64,000 nt of DNA, from assembly GCF_011355085.1 (NCBI RefSeq), contig NZ_VXCP01000011.1, positions 36,750 through 100,749 of the forward strand, read 5' to 3'. The notes beneath the pieces are model-generated. The model was not told the DNA's origin, did not search any database, and saw only the letters and a list, made by a program, of their open reading frames with translations. Position 1 is the first letter of the stretch; each line of letters starts with the position of its first letter. Position numbers and translations under genes: made by a program. The DNA comes from Pseudomonas akapageensis. Its GTDB lineage: Bacteria > Pseudomonadota > Gammaproteobacteria > Pseudomonadales > Pseudomonadaceae. Shown one piece after another: positions 26,972 to 36,691 of this stretch.

Positions 26972-27397
26972 TCAGGTAAGCGTCAGCAGAAAATCGGCAG
27001 CCCGCCGGTAGCGCTCGATCCGCGCCAGGTCTTCAGGACCTGGCGCGACTATCCGGGAAAGGTCGCTGTTATCGGCAATGTCGGCGAGCTTGACGGCCTT
27101 GGCCAAGGGATCATCGGACAGCCTTTCGACGAAGGCCTGGTAGCTTTCATCCGGCCGCCGACTCAAGGCCTCGACCGCTGCCAGAATTTTCAGCGGGAAG
27201 CCTTCACGCGCGAGGTCGGCCAGGGTCATGGCCGAATCCTCCAGTACATCGTGCAGCACCGCGACGATCCGTTGCTCGGTCGTGTCGACCCGCATCATGA
27301 CCCGCAGCGGGTGCAGTATGTAAGCCGCCCCCGCCTTGTCACGCTGCCCTTCATGGGCCTTGGCCGCAACCGCAATTGCCCGCTCCAGTGTGGACAT
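26972..27397 (-). CDS. HD-domain (p)ppGpp hydrolase-like protein
   Basis: The 141-residue protein is a single SpoT/MESH1-type HD domain: AIAVAAKAHEGQRDKAGAAY, ILHPLRVMM, VAVLHDVLEDSAMT with the HD pair, and VKLADIADNSDL. Related small hydrolases remove pyrophosphate from (p)ppGpp or similar nucleotides. A GAGGAG site precedes the ATG. It converges with the endonuclease gene with nine bases between. The substrate is inferred only from family. Confidence 0.8.
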   Translation of the reverse strand: MSTLERAIAVAAKAHEGQRDKAGAAYILHPLRVMMRVDTTEQRIVAVLHDVLEDSAMTLADLAREGFPLKILAAVEALSRRPDESYQAFVERLSDDPLAKAVKLADIADNSDLSRIVAPGPEDLARIERYRRAADFLLTLT

Positions 27398-27519
27398 ATA
27401 GGCAGCTCCTCTCAGGCTTCTCGCGTCACGGACGCGTGTTGCTGCAGGTATCGGCGATTTCCATTCCTGACAAGAGCATAGCCCGAGAGCATCGACCTGT
27501 GCGAGCCACGGAAGCCGCC

Positions 27520-28086
27520 CTACTCCTGATGCTTGACCACGACCGACTCGATGCCCTGCGAAGCCATCAGTTGCGCCTTCTTGTCATCGGCTTCGGCCTT
27601 GCTGGTGAACGGACCGATCAACACCAGTGGCTTACCGTCCCGGGTCACCACGACGGGCACAAAACCATGCTCGACCAGACGTGCAGTCATGTCAGTGAGC
27701 GCGCCCATGTTGCTGCCCGAGACGATCTGCACATCCCAACTGGCTGCGGCCTGGTCCGCAGCGGCATGCTCCTCGCCACTGATCGGCCCTGCACCGCAAA
27801 GGGTACGGACCTCGGCGTTGGTCCCGTCCGGGTCGAATACGACCTTGAACTGGCCGTCGTTCTTGATCGCGGCATAACTCTGATAACCGCCATACACACC
27901 CGATGCGTCCTTGCTCTTGACCTGACCGCAGATATTGCCCTGATCGGTCGTGCGGACATTGGTGAACTTGGCCGACTTCGGATTCTGCAGCTTATCGGCC
28001 ACCGCCTTGTGCGCGACCTCGACATCGCTGCCGCAACCGGTCAACGCCAACACTGCCATTACTACCGCCAATCTGCGCACACGCAT
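27520..28086 (-). CDS. SPOR-domain lipoprotein
   Basis: The 188-residue product has a lipoprotein signal (AVLALTGCGSDVE) and a C-terminal SPOR-like repeat: WDVQIVSGSNMGALTDMTAR and VLIGPFTSKAEADDKKAQL. SPOR domains bind denuded peptidoglycan, often at the septum. The middle domain with ICGQVKSKDASGVYGGYQSY is of a kind found in small Pseudomonas lipoproteins. The ribosome site is very close to the first ATG, so Met10 is an alternative start. Confidence 0.78.
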   Translation of the reverse strand: MRVRRLAVVMAVLALTGCGSDVEVAHKAVADKLQNPKSAKFTNVRTTDQGNICGQVKSKDASGVYGGYQSYAAIKNDGQFKVVFDPDGTNAEVRTLCGAGPISGEEHAAADQAAASWDVQIVSGSNMGALTDMTARLVEHGFVPVVVTRDGKPLVLIGPFTSKAEADDKKAQLMASQGIESVVVKHQE

Positions 28087-28254
28087 CCCTCCGGGTTAGA
28101 AGGTCGGCATTTTATCATCGTGCACGGGTTTTACCGCGCGGCTGTTTTCCTGCGCCCTGAGCGCCAAGTTTTTTTTGAACGCAATCAAACACATGCAAGG
28201 CTCTGTTGTCTCAGGTTAGCGCGAACGAATTACCCCCGCGCCGAGGAGACGAGC

Positions 28255-28446
28255 GTGTTTTCACACCTTTTGAAATTCAGCCTGGCAGCCGTGGTCCTGG
28301 CATTGTCAGGGTGTTATTACCATGACTACGACGATGATGACGGTTGGCGCGACCGGGACCAATGGCGCCACGAGCATCGGCGGCACGACCATTATGATCG
28401 TTATGACCGCGACCATGACCGGCGTCGGGATTATGATGATCGGTAG
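28255..28446 (+). CDS. Small Asp/Arg/His-rich lipoprotein
   Basis: A 63-residue frame starts at GTG behind GAGGAGA, with a lipoprotein signal ending LALSGCYY. The mature part is a low-complexity run of Asp, Arg, His and Tyr (DRDQWRHEHRRHDHYDRYDR). Such tails may bind metal or be disordered. No family recognised. Confidence 0.65.
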   Translation: MFSHLLKFSLAAVVLALSGCYYHDYDDDDGWRDRDQWRHEHRRHDHYDRYDRDHDRRRDYDDR

Positions 28447-28481
28447 GTGATTTCGGTCTTGCCTGTGATGGCCTCTTCGCT

Positions 28482-28538
28482 GGCAAGCCAACTCCCACAG
28501 GGTTCGACGGCGCACGGTCCTGTGGGAGCTGGCTTGCC
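28482..28538. repeat. REPIN, GTGGGAGCTGGCTTGCC family
   Basis: GGCAAGCCAACTCCCACAG (28482-28500) and CTGTGGGAGCTGGCTTGCC (28520-28538) form an inverted pair with one mismatch. The same element recurs at the right end of the window. Confidence 0.85.
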
Positions 28539-28596
28539 GGATCGCCGGACCGCAGCGATGGGGACGACACGATCCCTTTGACGGAACGCAAAAACA

Positions 28597-28628
28597 AAAA
28601 AGGGCGACCCTCTCGGATCACCCTTTTT
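28597..28628. terminator. Bidirectional terminator between lipoprotein and tRNA-Val
   Basis: AAAAAGGG and CCCTTTTT form the outer stem around GCGACCCTCTCGGATCA, with A and T runs on the two sides, so it can end both the plus-strand lipoprotein message and the minus-strand tRNA transcript. Confidence 0.65.
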
Positions 28629-28656
28629 CACACCGCCCAGCAGAGCGGATTTTGTT

Positions 28657-28733
28657 TGGTAGGCGCGATTGGACTCGAACCAACGACCCCCACCATGTCA
28701 AGGTGGTGCTCTAACCAACTGAGCTACGTGCCT
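28657..28733 (-). tRNA. tRNA-Val (anticodon GAC)
   Basis: The minus strand gives a 77-base tRNA from AGGCACG to the encoded CCA. Anticodon stem CCACC/GGTGG holds loop TTGACAT, anticodon GAC. The acceptor stem has one A-C mismatch (position 5 with 68), otherwise all stems pair. Confidence 0.95.
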
Positions 28734-28916
28734 GCTGTGAGGCGGCATTCTACGGAATTTAATAGGGGTGTCAACTTCTTTTTTACACCTAAGCCTATGA
28801 ATCTGCGTATTTTTTGCCGCAACCGGATGAAGAGATTTTCACGCCCATCTGGTGGACGGAATTTTTCTAGGGTAGGATCTGCACATTCGTTAAAGATATT
28901 AAACAGAGGTTGCAGG

Positions 28917-30200
28917 ATGGCGAACACTACTTACCCACAGTCGTATTACGCGGCATCGGCCAATGCCGTCCCCGAGCGCCCGGCATTGCAAGATGACGTC
29001 TACACCGACGTGTGCGTGATCGGTGCAGGTTACACCGGCCTTTCCAGTGCGCTGTTCCTGCTCGAGCATGGCTTCAAGGTCACTGTCCTTGAAGCAGCCA
29101 AGGTCGGCTTCGGCGCTTCGGGCCGCAACGGCGGCCAGATCGTCAACAGCTACAGCCGCGATATCGACGTGATCGAACGCACTGTCGGCCCCAAGCAGGC
29201 ACAACTGCTGGGCCAGATGGCCTTCGAGGGCGGCCGGATCATTCGCGAGCGCGTTGCCAAATATAATATACAGTGCGACCTCAAGGATGGTGGTGTCTTT
29301 GCAGCCATCACGCCAAAGCAGATGGGTCACCTGGAGTCCCAGAAGCGCCTTTGGGAGCGTTTCGGTCACACCCAGCTGGAGTTGATGGACCAGCGCCGCA
29401 TCCGTGAAGTCGTTGCCTGCGACCAGTACGTCGGCGGCATGCTCGACATGAGCGGCGGCCATATTCACCCGCTGAACCTGGCCCTGGGCGAGGCAGCTGC
29501 GGTGGAATCCCTCGGCGGGACCATCTACGAACAGTCTCCTGCCACCCGTATCGATCGCGGCGCAAGCCCTGTCGTGCATACCCCGCAGGGCAAGGTCCAC
29601 GCCAAGTTCGTGATCGTGGCCGGCAACGCCTATCTGGGCAACCTGGTACCGGAACTGGCATCCAAATCCATGCCGTGCGGCACGCAAGTGATCACCACCG
29701 AGCCGTTGGGTGAAGAACTGGCCCGCACCTTGTTGCCCCAGGACTACTGCGTCGAAGACTGCAATTATCTGCTCGATTACTACCGACTGACCAGCGACAA
29801 GCGCCTGATTTTCGGTGGTGGCGTGGTTTACGGTGCACGCGACCCGGCAAACATCGAAGCGATTATCCGCCCGAAAATGCTCAAGGCCTTCCCGCAGCTC
29901 AAGAACGTGAAGATCGACTACGCCTGGACCGGCAACTTCCTGCTGACCCTGTCGCGCTTGCCGCAAGTGGGTCGTCTGGGCGACAACATCTATTACTCGC
30001 AAGGTTGCAGCGGTCACGGCGTGACCTACACCCACCTGGCGGGCAAGGTGTTGGCCGAAGCCCTGCGTGGCCAGGCCGAACGCTTCGACGCGTTCGCCGA
30101 CCTGCCGCACTACCCGTTCCCGGGTGGCCAGCTGCTGCGCACGCCGTTTACCGCAATGGGTGCCTGGTACTACAGCCTGCGTGATCGTCTGGGCGTCTGA
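28917..30200 (+). CDS. PuuB/PauB-like FAD-dependent amine oxidoreductase
   Basis: The 427-residue protein is a DadA-type flavoprotein. The FAD Rossmann motif is DVCVIGAGYTGLSSALFLLE at about residues 31-50, followed by GFGASGRNGGQIVN typical of gamma-glutamylputrescine oxidase. The C-terminus has YYSQGCSGHGVTYTHLAGKV. Such enzymes oxidise gamma-glutamylputrescine or related amines. It is monocistronic, between tRNA-Val and a REPIN. The exact amine is not shown by the sequence. Confidence 0.85.
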   Translation: MANTTYPQSYYAASANAVPERPALQDDVYTDVCVIGAGYTGLSSALFLLEHGFKVTVLEAAKVGFGASGRNGGQIVNSYSRDIDVIERTVGPKQAQLLGQMAFEGGRIIRERVAKYNIQCDLKDGGVFAAITPKQMGHLESQKRLWERFGHTQLELMDQRRIREVVACDQYVGGMLDMSGGHIHPLNLALGEAAAVESLGGTIYEQSPATRIDRGASPVVHTPQGKVHAKFVIVAGNAYLGNLVPELASKSMPCGTQVITTEPLGEELARTLLPQDYCVEDCNYLLDYYRLTSDKRLIFGGGVVYGARDPANIEAIIRPKMLKAFPQLKNVKIDYAWTGNFLLTLSRLPQVGRLGDNIYYSQGCSGHGVTYTHLAGKVLAEALRGQAERFDAFADLPHYPFPGGQLLRTPFTAMGAWYYSLRDRLGV

Positions 30201-30222
30201 TACGCCTGAGGCTGAACCCTCA

Positions 30223-30322
30223 CCTCGTTCCCACGCTCCGCGTGGGAACGCAGTGCCTGACGCTCCGCGTCACGACGCAGAGCGTCAGAGGAGGCATTCC
30301 CACGCGGAGCGTGGGAACGAGG
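30223..30322. repeat. REPIN, CTCGTTCCCACGC family
   Basis: Two inverted REP units (outer 26-base arms CCTCGTTCCCACGCTCCGCG... and its complement) enclose a GACGCTCCGCGTC-like inner palindrome over 100 bases. Confidence 0.9.
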
Positions 30323-30339
30323 CTGGGGGTGGAGTTGCG

Positions 30340-31020
30340 TCACTTGGCATCAATGGCCCGCGTCGCCTGCGCCGCGGCCTGCTCCTGCCCCGCCTGGCCC
30401 AAGTCATGGGCCGCCTTCAACCAACGCTGGCGATCCACCTGGGCCGGCAATTGGTTGGGCTTTTGTACCAGCACGGCCCAACTGCCCTCCTTCTCCCACG
30501 CCGACGTGAAACTGCCGAAGCTGATCTGCGTACGCCGATTCATGCCCGAGCGCAGCAACACGTTCTGCTTGTAACTGTCATACCCGACCAGCAAGGCATA
30601 ACGCGGCTCCCCCATGAACGCGATGCCATCGCTGTAGCGCAATAACACCGGATTGCCCGCCGCGACCTGAGTCAGCAAGGCCGGCAGGTTGTGGTCCAGC
30701 GGATAGACCAGCATGCCGTAGTCACGGGCAACATTCTGGATCGAGCCCTCCAGGTTCGCCACGCCCGCTGGCAGGTTCAACGGCTTGTCGAGCAAACCCG
30801 GGGTAACCCTCACCCCCTGCTGTGCGAGCATGCTGGCCAAAGCCATCGAGCCGCTCTGGTTGGCGTAACCGCGAAAGAACGGCACGCCGTTGAGTTCCAC
30901 CCGCTCGGGCAACCGGCGGATCTCGGGATCGACCGTACCGGCACACGCCGTCAGGGTCAGGGCCAGGGCGCAAGTCAGCAGCAGGCGCTTGGGCAAGGCA
31001 GAGTGCAATCGAGTCAGCAT
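30340..31020 (-). CDS. C39-peptidase-like lipoprotein lacking the catalytic Cys
   Basis: The 226-residue product has a lipoprotein signal (LALTLTAC, lipid on Cys26) and a C39-type papain-like fold: FFRGYANQSGSMALASML at about residues 48-65 aligns with the catalytic QCGPAALAM motif, but Cys is replaced by Ser56. The usual catalytic His before VVGYD is also absent (PRYALLVGYD). The protein is therefore probably a non-peptidase relative, perhaps structural or a binding protein. It stands alone on the minus strand. Confidence 0.72.
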   Translation of the reverse strand: MLTRLHSALPKRLLLTCALALTLTACAGTVDPEIRRLPERVELNGVPFFRGYANQSGSMALASMLAQQGVRVTPGLLDKPLNLPAGVANLEGSIQNVARDYGMLVYPLDHNLPALLTQVAAGNPVLLRYSDGIAFMGEPRYALLVGYDSYKQNVLLRSGMNRRTQISFGSFTSAWEKEGSWAVLVQKPNQLPAQVDRQRWLKAAHDLGQAGQEQAAAQATRAIDAK

Positions 31021-31243
31021 GAGTCAGTCACTTGTTCTGGCGCCGGATTGTCGACCATCCGGCCTGGCCCCTGATAATAGGGCGATGATGGCACCGGGTA
31101 TAGCCTTTGTGTGCAGTTGGCCCTGCCCTATAGAGCAAACTGGCCCAAGCAGCTAGACCATTGGTCAATAGCTTGAAACACTCCAGCGGCTAGACTGTGA
31201 CCTGTAGCGAGCGCGAGAGCTTGCGAAGTCTAAGGAGGCATTC

Positions 31244-31414
31244 ATGAGCCTTGGCATGACCATCTTCATGTTGATCGTCGCCTGGCTGGCCGTTGCTGCC
31301 GCCATGCTGTGGGGCGTGATGCGAATCACCCGCCGCCATCACCACCACCCTCAGGTGCCACAGCCATCAACCCATGGGCGCAAGGACCACGCGAAACACG
31401 TATCGGCCCACTGA
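31244..31414 (+). CDS. Small single-pass membrane protein
   Basis: A 56-residue frame has an ideal TAAGGAGG site. MTIFMLIVAWLAVAAAMLWG forms one membrane helix, followed by a basic tail with HHHH and ending KHVSAH. It is too short for a known domain. A strong terminator lies 22 bases after its stop. Function unknown. Confidence 0.65.
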   Translation: MSLGMTIFMLIVAWLAVAAAMLWGVMRITRRHHHHPQVPQPSTHGRKDHAKHVSAH

Positions 31415-31435
31415 TCCACCCCCAGGACAAACGAA

Positions 31436-31471
31436 AACGGCCGTCCCCGGTTCTCACCGGGGACGGCCGTT
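31436..31471. terminator. Convergent terminator hairpin
   Basis: AACGGCCGTCCCCGG and CCGGGGACGGCCGTT form a perfect 15-bp stem with a six-base loop between the small membrane protein gene and terC, which converge here. An A-rich side on the left gives U residues for the minus transcript. Confidence 0.75.
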
Positions 31472-31488
31472 GTGCTTCAGCGACTGCT

Positions 31489-32247
31489 TCAGGCTTCGAC
31501 TGCAGCCCGCTTCTGCCGGGCCCGCCGCGAAAGCATGTTCAAGCCTTCGATAGCGGCCGAGAAGGCCATTGCAGCGTAGACATAGCCCTTGGGCACATGA
31601 GCGCCAAAGCCTTCGGCGATCAGGGTCATGCCGATCATGATCAGGAACCCCAGGGCCAGCATCACCACCGTCGGATTGTCATTGATGAACTTCGCCAACG
31701 GCTCGGCAGCCAGCAACATCACCAGCACCGCAGCGATGACCGCGATGATCATGATCGGCAAGTGCTCGGTCATGCCCACGGCCGTGATGATGCTGTCGAT
31801 GGAGAACACGATGTCGAGCATCAGGATCTGGCCGATCGCGGCGGCAAAGCCCAGCGATACCCGTGAAGACACGCCTTCTTCCAGCTGTTCGGCCTGGGAC
31901 ACCGGGTCGACGCTGTGATGGATCTCCTTGGTCGCCTTCCACAACAGGAACAGGCCACCGGCGATCAGGATCATGTCCTTCCAGGAGAACGCCTGGCCGA
32001 ACACCTCGATGACCGGCTCGGTCAGTTGCACGATCCAGGCCACAGTACTCAACAAGCCCAGGCGCAACACCAGCGCCATGCTGATACCGATGCGGCGGGC
32101 CTTGGCCCGGTGCGCCACGGGCAGCTTGTTGGTCAGAATCGAAATGAAGATCAGGTTATCGATACCCAGCACGATTTCCATCACCACCAGGGTCGCCAGG
32201 GCAATCCAGGCGGTAGGGCTTGCAGCAAGTTCTAAAAGGTATTCCAT
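31489..32247 (-). CDS. TerC-family integral membrane protein
   Basis: The 252-residue protein has about seven hydrophobic helices and the TerC hallmarks: [20 protein letters not shown] with the paired acidic residues in the first helices, and [20 protein letters not shown] later. TerC proteins are linked to tellurite resistance and metal (manganese) export. A small lipoprotein gene lies 30 bases upstream on the same strand. The transported ion is inferred from family. Confidence 0.9.
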   Translation of the reverse strand: MEYLLELAASPTAWIALATLVVMEIVLGIDNLIFISILTNKLPVAHRAKARRIGISMALVLRLGLLSTVAWIVQLTEPVIEVFGQAFSWKDMILIAGGLFLLWKATKEIHHSVDPVSQAEQLEEGVSSRVSLGFAAAIGQILMLDIVFSIDSIITAVGMTEHLPIMIIAVIAAVLVMLLAAEPLAKFINDNPTVVMLALGFLIMIGMTLIAEGFGAHVPKGYVYAAMAFSAAIEGLNMLSRRARQKRAAVEA

Positions 32248-32277
32248 GGGGCAATCCTGACGCGGCGGGGCCGACTG

Positions 32278-32523
32278 TTAAATTTCCTGGGACGTTTTAC
32301 TGTGCTCGCCGGTAGGCGTCGCTTTTTTGCCCGACAACTCCTGGTTTGCGGAATGGAGCGCCTGTTGCGCTGCCTTGTTGGTTTCGTCGATGGCCTGCTT
32401 GGCCGATTCGGCCGCCTGGTTGAGCATGGTCTGGGCTGTTTTTTCGGCCTGGTCACAACCGCTGACGGCCATCAATGCGGCCATCAGGACCAGCGGAGTA
32501 CCAATGGATTTGAGTTCGATCAT
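32278..32523 (-). CDS. Small lipoprotein with helical repeat
   Basis: The 81-residue product has a lipoprotein signal (LMAALMAVSGCDQAEK); Asp after the lipid Cys would favour inner-membrane retention by the Lol +2 rule. The mature chain is a helical, Ala/Gln-rich coiled coil (MLNQAAESAKQAIDETNKAA). It precedes terC in the same direction and may be co-transcribed. Confidence 0.75.
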   Translation of the reverse strand: MIELKSIGTPLVLMAALMAVSGCDQAEKTAQTMLNQAAESAKQAIDETNKAAQQALHSANQELSGKKATPTGEHSKTSQEI

Positions 32524-32656
32524 GTGTTCCTCACGTGTACGGCCAGTCCTCGGATGCTGGCTCCTCGATAGCGATGCATTCTAAAGACAGCAACACATCA
32601 GGAAAATTCGTATTTATCCCGGTTATACTTCGGTTTTTACGAATCCGAGAATGCAC

Positions 32657-33565
32657 ATGCTCAATTACCGGCAGCTGCACTACTTCTGGGTCGTGGCCAA
32701 GACCGGCAGCATCGTACGTGCCGGCGAACAGTTGAACCTGACACCGCAGACCATCAGCGGACAGATCAACCTGCTCGAGCAAACCTACGGCATCGAATTG
32801 TTTCGACGGGTCGGCCGGCAGCTCGAACTGACCGAGACCGGCCGCCAGACGCTGCCCTACGCCGAACAGATGTTCCAGATGGGCAACGAACTGGAAGCCA
32901 TGCTGCGGGCCCAACCCGGCGAACAACAGATCGTGTTCAGGGTCGGGGTCGCCGACGTGGTGCCCAAGTCCATCGTCTACCGTCTCATCGCGCCGACCAT
33001 GGAATTGAGTGAGCCGATCCGCATCACTTGCCGCGAAGACAAGCTCGAACGCTTGCTGGCCGACCTTGCGATCCAGCGCCTGGACTTGGTGATTTCCGAC
33101 AGCCCCATGCCCAGCCACCTGGACATCAAGGGCTACAGCCAGAAGTTGGGCGAATGCGGGGTCAGCTTCTTCGCCACCGAGGCGTTGGCCGCACGCTGCG
33201 AGGAGGCGTTCCCGGCCTGCCTGCACCATGCGCCCCTGTTGATTCCGGGCCCGGAAACGGTCGTGCGCAGTCGGCTGCTGCGCTGGTTCGCCGAACAACA
33301 GTTGCAGCCACGGATTATCGGCGAGTTCGATGACAGCGCCTTGATGCAGGCCTTTGGCCAATCGGGCAGTGGCATCTTCATCGCCCCCAGCGTGATCGCC
33401 GATGAAGTGTGCAAGCAATACGGGGTCAGGCTGATCGGGCAGACCGATGCGGTCACCGAATCGTTCTATGCCATCTCGGTGGAACGCAAGGTCAAGCACC
33501 CCGGCATCGTCGCCATCACCGAGGGCGCCCGACGCGAGCTGTTTACCGATCAGGCAGTGACCTGA
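32657..33565 (+). CDS. nhaR: LysR-family regulator, NhaR-type
   Basis: The product of about 302 residues begins [20 protein letters not shown] and has a LysR winged helix ([20 protein letters not shown]) and an effector domain. YFW and TPQTISGQI are typical of NhaR, the activator of sodium/proton antiporter genes. The second ATG (32657) has GAGA six bases before it; the first ATG at 32651 is too close to it. It lies upstream of the ABC exporter genes but no antiporter is seen nearby. Confidence 0.85.
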   Translation: MLNYRQLHYFWVVAKTGSIVRAGEQLNLTPQTISGQINLLEQTYGIELFRRVGRQLELTETGRQTLPYAEQMFQMGNELEAMLRAQPGEQQIVFRVGVADVVPKSIVYRLIAPTMELSEPIRITCREDKLERLLADLAIQRLDLVISDSPMPSHLDIKGYSQKLGECGVSFFATEALAARCEEAFPACLHHAPLLIPGPETVVRSRLLRWFAEQQLQPRIIGEFDDSALMQAFGQSGSGIFIAPSVIADEVCKQYGVRLIGQTDAVTESFYAISVERKVKHPGIVAITEGARRELFTDQAVT

Positions 33566-33615
33566 GGCCCGCTTGCCCTACAATTGCCCTTTCCCTCGCC
33601 CGAAAAGGAGTTCCC

Positions 33616-34542
33616 GTGCAGCCGGTGATTTCGGTTCAGAACCTGAACAAGACCTACGCGTCCGGCCACCCGGCGCTGAAAAATATCAACCTGCAGATCC
33701 ACAAGGGTGAAATCTTCGCCCTGCTAGGCCCCAATGGCGCTGGCAAGACCACGCTGATCAGCATCATTTGCGGCATCGTCAATATCGGCGACGGCCAGGT
33801 ACTGGTTGGCGCAAAGGATATCCGTGCCGACTATCGCGCCGCCCGCTCGCAAATCGGCCTGGTGCCCCAGGAGCTGGTCAACGACGTGTTCGAGACTGTC
33901 TGGGCCACCGTGCAATTCAGCCGCGGGCTATTCGGCAAAAAACCGAACCCGGCCTATCTGGAACAGCTGTTGCGCGACCTGTCCCTGTGGGACAAGCGTG
34001 ACGCCAAGTTGTTCGAACTGTCCGGGGGCATGAAGCGCCGCGTGATGATCGCCAAGGCGCTATCCCATGAGCCAAGCATCCTGTTTCTCGATGAACCCAC
34101 CGCCGGCGTCGACGTAGAACTGCGCCGCGACATGTGGGAGATGGTCCGGCGCCTGCGCGAACGCGGGGTGACCATCATCCTCACCACCCATTACATCGAA
34201 GAAGCCGAGGAAATGGCCGATCGTATCGGCGTGATCCGCAACGGCGAGATCATCCTGATCGAAGACAAGACCACACTGATGCGCAAACTGGGCAAGAAGC
34301 AGCTCATCGTGCAGCTCAAGCAACCCCTGAGCGCCGTGCCCGGCGCTCTCGCCGGCTACCCTCTGGAGCTGGTCGATGATGGCCATGCTCTGGTATTCAC
34401 CTTCGACGCCCAGCGCGAACACACCGGCATTGCCGAACTGCTCAAGGACCTGGACCGCAATGCCATCGACTTCAAGGACCTGCAGTCGAGCCAAAGCTCG
34501 CTGGAAGATATTTTCGTCAGCCTGGTGAGGGCCTCGGCATGA
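33616..34542 (+). CDS. ABC transporter ATPase, YadG-type
   Basis: The 308-residue protein has the full ATPase set: [15 protein letters not shown] at about residues 37-51, [27 protein letters not shown] and [16 protein letters not shown]. It starts at GTG behind AAGGAG. It overlaps the permease gene by four bases. YadGH-type exporters pump hydrophobic or polysaccharide cargo; the cargo is unknown. Confidence 0.92.
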   Translation: MQPVISVQNLNKTYASGHPALKNINLQIHKGEIFALLGPNGAGKTTLISIICGIVNIGDGQVLVGAKDIRADYRAARSQIGLVPQELVNDVFETVWATVQFSRGLFGKKPNPAYLEQLLRDLSLWDKRDAKLFELSGGMKRRVMIAKALSHEPSILFLDEPTAGVDVELRRDMWEMVRRLRERGVTIILTTHYIEEAEEMADRIGVIRNGEIILIEDKTTLMRKLGKKQLIVQLKQPLSAVPGALAGYPLELVDDGHALVFTFDAQREHTGIAELLKDLDRNAIDFKDLQSSQSSLEDIFVSLVRASA

Positions 34543-35300
34543 ATTTCCATGCAATCCGCGCAATCTACACGTTCGAACTGTCGCGCACCTGGCGGACCCT
34601 GTTGCAGAGTATCGCCACCCCGGTGATCTCCACTTCCCTGTACTTCGTGGTGTTCGGCTCGGCCATCGGTTCGAGCATGACCCAGGTTCAAGGCATCAGT
34701 TACGGCGCCTTTATCGTGCCGGGGCTGATCATGCTGGCGCTGCTGACCGAAAGCATTTCCAATGCCTCGTTCGGCATCTACATGCCCAAGTATTCGGGGA
34801 CCATCTATGAGCTGTTGTCGGCCCCGATCTCGTACCTCGAAATCCTGATCGGCTACGTCGGCGCAGCGGCCACCAAGTCAATCATTCTGGGCCTGATCAT
34901 CCTGGTCACGGCGCGCCTGTTCGTCGACTTCCAGATTGCACACCCTTGGGTGATGGCACTGTTTCTGGTGCTGACGGCCGTCACCTTCAGCCTGTTCGGC
35001 TTCATCATCGGGATCTGGGCCAACGGCTGGGAAAAACTGCAGGTGGTGCCGGCACTGATCATCACCCCGCTGACCTTCCTGGGCGGCAGCTTCTACTCGA
35101 TCGGCATGCTGCCGCCGCTGTGGCAAAAAATCACCCTGTTCAACCCGGTGGTTTATCTGATCAGCGGCTTTCGCTGGAGCTTCTATGGTGTGGCGGACGT
35201 CAACGTCTGGGTCAGTATCGGCATGACGCTGGGCTTCTTGCTGGCGTGCATCGCGGTGGTGAGCTGGATTTTCAAGACAGGCTATCGCTTGCGCCATTGA
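34539..35300 (+). CDS. ABC-2 type permease, YadH-type
   Basis: The 253-residue membrane protein has six predicted helices and the ABC-2 motif [20 protein letters not shown]. It pairs with the preceding ATPase as a two-gene exporter. Its 3' end overlaps the convergent MFS gene by 29 bases. Confidence 0.92.
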   Translation: MNFHAIRAIYTFELSRTWRTLLQSIATPVISTSLYFVVFGSAIGSSMTQVQGISYGAFIVPGLIMLALLTESISNASFGIYMPKYSGTIYELLSAPISYLEILIGYVGAAATKSIILGLIILVTARLFVDFQIAHPWVMALFLVLTAVTFSLFGFIIGIWANGWEKLQVVPALIITPLTFLGGSFYSIGMLPPLWQKITLFNPVVYLISGFRWSFYGVADVNVWVSIGMTLGFLLACIAVVSWIFKTGYRLRH

Positions 35301-36447
35301 CCTCTGGCGTAAACCAGCGACTCATCAACAACACTGCCAGCATGGCCGCCAGGGCGATCAGCCCGGCGGCGGCAAAACCCAGGCTGACCAGCCCCAGGGT
35401 GTCGATCACCCGACCACCGATCAACGCGCCCAGGCCAATACCCAGGTTGCCCCCGGCGATATTGAGCGATGCGCCGAAGGCTGGCGCCTGGGGTGCGGCC
35501 TTGATCAGCCGGACATGGCTGACCAGAAACAGCGCCGCCTGGGTCACGCCCCAGATCCCCAGCGCCACGGCCAGGCCGACCAGCGAATGGATGCTCGGCA
35601 CCAGCGCCACCATGCCGACGATCATGAAACTGCAGAACACCAACGAGGCAATCAAGGGATGGCGATCGACCATTCGTCCGCCCATGCTATTGCCGATCAA
35701 GCCCACGGCGCCGAAGCCCATCAGGCACCAGCCCACCACCGTGCCGTCGAAACCGGCCAAGCGCTCCAGGATGTCGGCCAGGTAGGTGTAGGCCGTGAAC
35801 ATGCCACTGAACACCAGCACCGACAGCAGCACATGGCCGAGCATCAATGGGCTGCGCAGGAGGGCGAACTGTTCCCGTAGCGAGACAGGTTCGTCGTGCC
35901 GCCGGGTCCTGGGCAGAAAGCCGTACAGCAAGAACGCCTTGGCAAAGGCCACCAGCGCCAGGACACCAAACGCGGCGCGCCAGCCCAGGACATCGCCGAT
36001 CAAGGTGCCGACGGGAATGCCGAACACCGTGGCGCAGACCACGCCGAAACTGATTTTTGCGATGGCCTTGCCGGCATGGTCCGGCCCGACGATATCCACG
36101 GCCGTTTCACTGGCCAGGGCCCAGAACACCGGCAGGCCCAGCGCCGGGATCAAACGAGCCAGGCCCATCATATAAATATTCGAGGCCAGCGCTGCCAGGG
36201 CATTGGACAGGCCGAAGACCACCAGAATGGTAATGAACAGACGCTTGCGCTCGAAACGCGTGCAGTAGGCCGTCAGAAAAGGTCCACAACAGGCCACGGT
36301 AAAGGCGAACAAGGTCACCAGAAGGCCCGCCTGCGACACGCTCACCTGCAGGTCACGGGCAATGGCCGGCAACAGGCCGACAATGATGAACTCTGTGGTC
36401 AGCACCGTGAAACCGGCGGCGGCCAACAAGAGAATGGGCAATAACAT
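35272..36447 (-). CDS. MFS transporter, DHA1-type
   Basis: The 391-residue protein has twelve hydrophobic segments and the MFS start [20 protein letters not shown] with a later signature [20 protein letters not shown]. It resembles arabinose/drug efflux (AraJ/YdhP) proteins. The ATG at 36447 follows CTGGAG; a longer upstream frame has no support. Substrate unknown. Confidence 0.85.
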   Translation of the reverse strand: MLLPILLLAAAGFTVLTTEFIIVGLLPAIARDLQVSVSQAGLLVTLFAFTVACCGPFLTAYCTRFERKRLFITILVVFGLSNALAALASNIYMMGLARLIPALGLPVFWALASETAVDIVGPDHAGKAIAKISFGVVCATVFGIPVGTLIGDVLGWRAAFGVLALVAFAKAFLLYGFLPRTRRHDEPVSLREQFALLRSPLMLGHVLLSVLVFSGMFTAYTYLADILERLAGFDGTVVGWCLMGFGAVGLIGNSMGGRMVDRHPLIASLVFCSFMIVGMVALVPSIHSLVGLAVALGIWGVTQAALFLVSHVRLIKAAPQAPAFGASLNIAGGNLGIGLGALIGGRVIDTLGLVSLGFAAAGLIALAAMLAVLLMSRWFTPEVNGASDSLS

Positions 36448-36691
36448 GAAAACTCCAGGAAACGAGTTTTTGCGACCGCTACGCGCTCGAGCGCATAGCG
36501 GTCGCAAAACGCCAGGCAAAAAAAAGGGCGCGCATCTTAACAGCAGAAACGGTTGACACCAATCAAGGCAAAGCCTCACGTCCCTGTGCTAAAGTCGCGC
36601 CCCTTTCGCGCCAGCCATCCGCTGCCGCATGCTCCTGCGCCTTACGGCAGGCCCACAAGGCCGGCCCTTTGAACAAGACAGAGACACTTCA

